Assembly (NCBI GenBank): GCA_947652605.1
Contig: OX393579.1
Location: 434,001-498,000, forward strand
Direction of reading: 5' to 3'
Source of the DNA: Elmis aenea
Taxonomy: Eukaryota > Arthropoda > Insecta > Coleoptera > Elmidae
Length of the DNA stretch: 64,000 nucleotides
Positions 58,031 to 64,000 of this stretch are shown piece after piece (positions within the stretch are counted from its first letter, which is position 1; each line of letters begins with the position of its first letter). The position numbers were made by a program, and so were the translations under genes. The notes below the pieces were generated by a model. It was not told the origin of the DNA. It did no database searches and was given only the letters and a program-made list of their open reading frames with translations.

Positions 58031-59819
58031 AGTAAAGTACACAAAAACTGTTTTGAAGTAGCTAAGTATATTCTATAAGTCTATACTATTAAGTTCAGTA
58101 TTACAAATGAAACCAGTTTTACTGTTCAACACCGGCGCCAAGAAAAAACAATTTAATTAATAATTAAAAACCATTTATGTTAATAACGTAGGTGTAGTAA
58201 TAGTGGTTATTTTGAATTTTTCTGATGCCTTTATTATGCAAATAGCGGATTTAACATATGTCGTAATCTCTATCAAATCGATTCTGAAAAGTAACTTAAG
58301 GACTTGTTCACAGAATTCGATAATTAATCTAAACATTTAATATACACGCCATATTTCAAAGCACAGCTACTTCTGATTGCCATAAAAACAAATTTATTCA
58401 GCACTAAGGAGAAATAAATTATGTTTATATTTATATTTTAACACCATTATAATTTCAAAATACAACCCAAAAGTACAAATGCTTACATAATTTTTGGTAG
58501 CTTAGTTTTTGCGGATAAAAATTAAATCTTTAAATTTACAAAGTAGACTCACTGTAATATTAGTATAGTTGCAAAAGAATATTAAAGTTAAAATTTTAAT
58601 GGAGAATTAGAAGTTCCTACCTACTTAAGTTTAGAGAATGATAAAAAATACTTTTAAATTCTTTATTATTGTTGGCAGTATATTTACAGTCTAACACGTT
58701 AATTTTGAAGCATTAGCACATACTTACGCTCGACAAATTAATAGAAATTCCTCAATGTAATTTATGTGTTATCATTTCTTGATAAATGTTTTAACAACAG
58801 CATTTAAAAGCTCGCTTTATTGCGTTCTTTATTTCACACAATTTTCTTCACGCTCTCAAATCTTCATACAAGAAAAAGACAGTAACACCTAACGTAGTAT
58901 TTTTCAGTTGCGTTCGAGAAAACGATCTATTCTAGTTCTTTTATGTGTTTAAGAATGCCTTAAAGAATTACGATTCACCTGCGGGCCATATTTCAGATGA
59001 ACCATCCCACGAAAATGTAACAGCCGTGGGTGCTACTTCTTGTTTACTCATTGGTTTACTTAGAACACTGAACAAATACAATATTTTTTGTTAAGGTCCA
59101 CTCCTACATACTTAGCGGTTGTACTATTTTGCCCTAATTAATCTATAATGTGCACGTAATTGCTATTTTTGTAACGCATCATTAACAGTTGCTTATCAGA
59201 AAGCGGTAAACGAAGAATTTAAATAAACTTTGATGCAGCCACCTACTGCAGTTATTATTTCATCCATGTGATGTAATGAAGTAAGAAAAAATGTTAAAAA
59301 TAAACTTAAGGCTGTCGTCACATAAAAGTGTGAATCTAATATATCACGAGATTAAATCTTACAAAAAACATCCTAAATTTATATCTAATAGTGATGACAA
59401 AATTACACTAATATCATATATGAAATGTGTGAGATAAAGCTAAAACTTTCGGTTCCTTTGAAAGGTGCTAAAAATAGCTAGCGTTTATTTTCTTATTCAG
59501 AAAACATAATGCTATGAGTAGCGTGTTCATTAATTCTTTAATTAATGATTCTTCTGTTCATGTATCTTAGACTAAATTCGCGAAAGCCTACAATATCTCA
59601 AAGTGTGGTCACTGTGGCGGCTTTTTCAATAAAGAATAAAATCTGATATAATAAGCTGTTTTTATAATCAACTATTTTTGTTTATTCGTTCCCTGATTAA
59701 TAATTCAGTAGCTAAATTCACAAGCTTGCATCTGTTTTTATCAGCTTGTGTGGTAAGTTAAAATATCATTATAATAATAAATGCTAGAATTCTAGTGATT
59801 TGTTTGTCATTTTTTTTTT

Positions 59820-59975
59820 CGAAGAATCCCAAGTGGAAATGTTAGTCCAGTTTACGAGACCTCATATTTTCATCAGTAGCAATCTTCGGTTATTAAACGT
59901 TTAAGCAAATAAACAAGAGTACTACTTAGAGAGATGAAAATTTGAAACTGGTCAAGCACATCTATAAGAGATACT
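59820..59975. repeat. palindromic MITE-like element, copy 7
   Basis: Left arm GAAGAATCCCAAGTGGAAAT, GTTAGTCCAG, then CATCAGTAGCAATCTTC (59821-59886). Right arm GATGAAAATTTGAAACTGGT and CAAGCACATCTATAAGAGAT (59932-59971) is its inverse. Confidence 0.75.
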
Positions 59976-62900
59976 TAGAATAATAAGAAATGTTAATTAA
60001 ACCAAATTTATATCATTTAATAATGATTGATACATCGAATATAACAAAAAATTTAAAAAAAAACATTGTTTATTGGCTAAGCTCTGATAAATTTAACTTT
60101 GTAACTCCTAAACTATGATTGGCAGGAGTTGTTTTAAAACATGATTGTAATAAAGTTTGTTGTTTTAATAATCAAGTGTACTTACTGGATTTTTTAAGGT
60201 AATCTACTACGCATCGTTATTTTCAATAAACCTAAAATTTATTGCCTGTTGTAAGCTATAAATAACAGTTGGTCATATAACACACAGTAAACAGGAAGAA
60301 CTCAGAATGGCACAATATATTTTAGCTGTAATTTTAATTCACAAAGTCAGCTACTGTAATTAGCTTGTACCAATATTATATAAGTATTATTTCAGTGTCT
60401 TTAGTATGAAGGCATTTATTGCACATTTGCTTTTTTAGCTAGCGAATATTTTAGCATTTCCTGTTTTACTTAAATAATAAATAACTTTTGTATATCAACA
60501 AAAACACACATACTTTTTGTTTTATTGCTGTACCTATTTTATTTAGATATAATTATTATTATCCAAATAAAATAATTACCTCTCTCTTTAAATGATGTTT
60601 TTTGGAAATAAATATAATAAACTCTTGCTTCTTAGTTTGGGAATGTGATAATAAAAACTTATTTATGTATTTCAAGATCGATAAAAAAAAATTCTATAAA
60701 AGGAAAAACAATATTTTAAAAATTGATTGGTAAATGCCTATTTTCTATACATTTTTTTGTGATGTAATACATTTACCATATTTGGTTAAAATACTTAAAC
60801 CTATCCGCAAGTGATCAATTATATGGCGTATGTTAAAACTAATATTTACATTATATTCTAGCACCGGACTATTGGTTATTTAAAGGCCACACACTAACTG
60901 GTCATACTAAACAACATAAGGCCTTGCTAAAAGAATTTTAAAGTAGGTTATACCTTCTTTAAAAACAAAATTTAGTACCCTTGTTAGATGTGAGTGCGGA
61001 ATATAATACTTGCAACATATTTAGAGAGAAATGGACTAAACTACTTTCTTTGCAATTTATGAGTGAAAGTAATAGATTATTTATAGACGCATTTTTGCGG
61101 TTACACTTCCATAAAAGGAATCTACTACATTACTAAATACGTATTCTACTCGTATTTTTACGTCAAAATGACCACATTCGCGTAAGATTTCAAGAAGCGA
61201 AGTTTTTGTCGGTCATTGCTCTATTAATAATTTACAAGTGCATGTTCACATTAATTCCCATTAATTTTAAAATAAACAATTTTCTGGACCTAAGTTAATA
61301 CTGTGATCATTTTAAGAGGCGTTGAGTTGTAAATGCTTGTTGAATGCTGTTAGTTCATTTGCGAATTTTAATAAGAGCTTGAGATATTTTGGGAATGATT
61401 TATAAATTGAATTTTAACTGGCAACTTTTTACTTCATTTTTGCAACTGGTTTTTCGTATTCTTGCATTATAAAAAATTCAAGCTTATAAATGACTCAAAT
61501 CCACAATTATAATTATTATAAAATAGACAGGAAAAGTCGAATTATCGTAAAAAATATAATATAAGGAAATCTCAGGCCATTGCTCCTTTCAAAAGTCGCA
61601 ATTCAAAAGCAATAAATTTTAGTAAGGGAAAAGCGTTGGTTTTTCTCGGGGGATCCAATGAAACCTAAATAGAAATCATTTTAACTCCGCCAGCTTGTAG
61701 TGGCGTTCGGCATACAAATTATAAAGAAAATTGGGTTCGTGTCATGTTTTAAACCGTTTAAACCAACATAATTGTTAATACGTTTTATTGAAGAATACAT
61801 TTTTAAAATCGCTGATTTTTTTCCAATATTTAAGAGCAAAATAAGTGAATTGATTGATCATGATGCTTCAATATAAATATTGAATGTACGCTGGCAGATA
61901 ATAACTTTAATGTATTTAACAAAACAATACATTTATTGTAACAATTATATATCTGGATCTAAGTTATTGCTTGAATATGCAAAATTGTATAACAAAATAA
62001 ACATTAATGGTGTTCTTTTGTGTAAAATATGACCTAAAAATGCGAACCAACTTTTACCTGAACTGATAAAACGGTCAACGAAAGAAGACTTTTCTAAAAC
62101 ACCATTTATAAGCGTTTCAGAACTTTTTAATACTATTTGTGTAAAATTATAGTTTAACAGCGACTGTCCTTTTGGTTATGATGGCAAATAATGATAATGC
62201 AAATAAAAATATTTCATGTTTAGTACCTACTGTACCAGCAATTTTACGGCTTTGTTTACATGTGTAGAAACACGTAACAATTACTACAAGTTTACAGAAA
62301 CTGGCTGACTGATGATACATTATTTAAATATTTGATTACACGGTAACATGATACTCTATATTTTAATTTTATCATATTTCAAGCATCATTACTAACTTAA
62401 TTACTGGCATTTGCTGATCCACACTTGATAGATACGGCAATTTTATGCATCTTTTAACAGTTGAATGGCTACAGTTTAATTACTGCAACGATGGAAGGAA
62501 ATTAATTATAAGTTTTCTATAATTTTTGTATTGCACTGAAGTTCTTGCCCAGAAAAATTCTTGGATGGTTCAATTGGTATTTTAAGAGTCACGTCACCAT
62601 AAAAAATTATAAGAATCGTATTTAACCATTGCTTAGGCTTCTGGTAAATTTACTTAAACGTTGTCTAAATATTGCGTCAGTTTTTTTGCACAAAAAAATC
62701 GTTTGCATATTCCTTGCATGTGCTTTGTACGCTAAATTTTGCTCGATAAGTTGCGGTAAATTAAACCAAAGTGCCGAAAATCCCTGGAGGGTTATAATAT
62801 ACAAAGGTGACCGTGGGATGACCCACTCACATATGCAATTATGAATTAACATGATTCATGAAGTCTGCAGCTAAAATTCGTTGTGCAACAAACCTATCTA

Positions 62901-64000
62901 TAGTGCCTTGATAGCCCCTGACGTCACGTACCTCGGAATAACGCACCAGATCTTTAGCAGGCCAAATCGATCGTAAAATATAAAATAAGACGAAATAATA
63001 AAGTAACAATCGGTTTCGTAAAAGGCCACCTACGCGGAATCACTCCTGTTTATGATGCGTTTTGGTCAGAGCAAAGATGCTCAGACAAAATTCGTGACGT
63101 CTTATTTTGAGAATATGTTTATTGAACAATATGTTAGAGCAATTAATTTCTTTTGACGCCGTACATTTATTTACCCATGGAGAAAAAATTGACACTACTT
63201 TTACGAATAAAAAAGTACAAACTAATTTATACGATTTACTAAACACTACACGAACAATTTTATACGAAATTGATTGGTGGGATATACTTTTCGGTTAGCT
63301 TCGAGATATTTTTACGTTCGCATGAAAAGCTTTTAACACACACAGTATAAATAAAGGCAATCGTTATAAAAATGAAGTATTCCATACCGCAATGCCAGAA
63401 AGTGCCCACCTTAAAGGACATTAATAATTTATGAAACCATTAAACATTATGTGTTGATTACTCAGCATTGTAAACTGCAATTTTTTTGGAATTTATAAAC
63501 TCAGAACACTTACACTTACAATTGTATACAATAAATTTTTTACAGCTTATAATTATAACAGATGCAAAAGCATGCAGCTTCCAAAGAAACTAACTGTTGT
63601 GTTTTTAAGCAGTATTATTATTAACTTTCAATTTATAAAAGTTCGTTAACTATAAATAAAATTACGTTTGTGTGTACATCTTTACAGTTACCTAGTAAAC
63701 GTTTAATTTTTCTTAAGGAAACAATAAATATCGTAGTTAAATGCAGTGTTACAGTCAGTTCTAAAAATAACTTCGAGTTGGAGTTTCACGTAATATTTAA
63801 GAAATAGCACACATTACATCATTCATGTTTGTAAATACGAATGATACACTGAAATACAGTGATTTATTCAAATAATTAATTGACTTATTTTGCTACTACA
63901 GCGTACAACGTACATGATAATTACTACTTATTATGACGTTTCGGAAAATATGTTGCGTATAAATAACTTTATCAGACAAAACAATGCAATGGTAATAAAA

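Larger units (their letters stand above)
48896..64000. other. probable large synapsin intron or upstream region
   Basis: No further synapsin exon was found, though the first half of domain C must lie upstream on the minus strand, so most of this is likely intron. It is AT-rich, with MITE copies (49070, 56713, 59820), a ~180-bp tandem repeat (52065-52440), a promoter-like segment (52765-52914), a possible BED-finger scrap (53164-53259) and GC-richer patches near 50270-50350, 57340-57475 and 62780-63100. Open frames at 49992, 53944, 56051, 62622 and 63040-63298 match nothing I know. In animals a TIMP gene is often nested in a synapsin intron on the opposite strand; no TIMP exon was found. Confidence 0.55.

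Noticed and set aside
62622..63298. Overlapping frames on both strands near the right end
   Set aside because: They overlap each other antisense, match no family and lack splice context; treated as chance open frames.
1..64000. CRISPR arrays, operons, phage or plasmid modules, tRNA or rRNA genes
   Set aside because: No spaced direct repeats with unique spacers, no bacterial gene organisation, and no tRNA or rRNA signature was seen. All genes are spliced animal genes.
48896..64000. A TIMP gene nested in synapsin
   Set aside because: Expected from other animals, but no cysteine-rich TIMP exon could be found on either strand within the window.

Overview
The window is eukaryotic and almost certainly insect. 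It is AT-rich, carries spliced genes with very short introns (55-60 bp at 12770-12829, 13867-13922, 14750-14805, 15005-15059 and 15919-15976) beside introns of several kb, and its genes have clear animal orthologues. The repeat types (hAT and piggyBac relics, ~183-bp and ~355-bp satellites) would fit a beetle, but the order is a guess. There is no bacterial, plasmid or viral gene system here.

Layout. 1-648: upstream DNA. 649-17840 (+): a 21-exon gene for Syd-1/RhoGAP100F (PDZ, C2, RhoGAP, Ser/Pro-rich tail), with a piggyBac relic in intron 1. 17841-22113: no coding signal, probably partly long 3' UTR. 22114-26076 (+): a complete four-exon gene for mitochondrial glycine dehydrogenase (P protein, GLDC). 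26434-43520 (-): a five-exon TBC1D30-type Rab GAP, tail to tail with GLDC. Its 10.5-kb intron holds a hAT relic with an 8-bp target duplication, a 3.4-kb ~183-bp satellite array and a second, GC-richer ~355-bp array. 46362-48895 (-): the last two recognised exons of synapsin. 48896-64000: no further synapsin exon was found, so this is probably part of a large synapsin intron. It holds MITE copies, tandem repeats and one plus-strand promoter-like segment near 52765-52914.

Biology. Syd-1 organises presynaptic active zones and synapsin coats synaptic vesicles, so two presynaptic genes lie about 30 kb apart, separated by a glycine-catabolism enzyme and a Rab GAP. Nothing shows that they are co-regulated.

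Exon structures were built by hand from GT/AG sites, matching phases and recognised protein families. The joins within syd-1, GLDC and TBC1D30 are consistent in phase throughout. Untranslated ends, promoters and the first exons are less certain. The most useful new observations are the two degraded transposons that keep zinc-binding coding segments, a dispersed palindromic MITE family of at least seven copies, the higher-order satellite structure, an in-frame stop-free 111-bp intron in syd-1, and a possible alternative terminal exon of synapsin.
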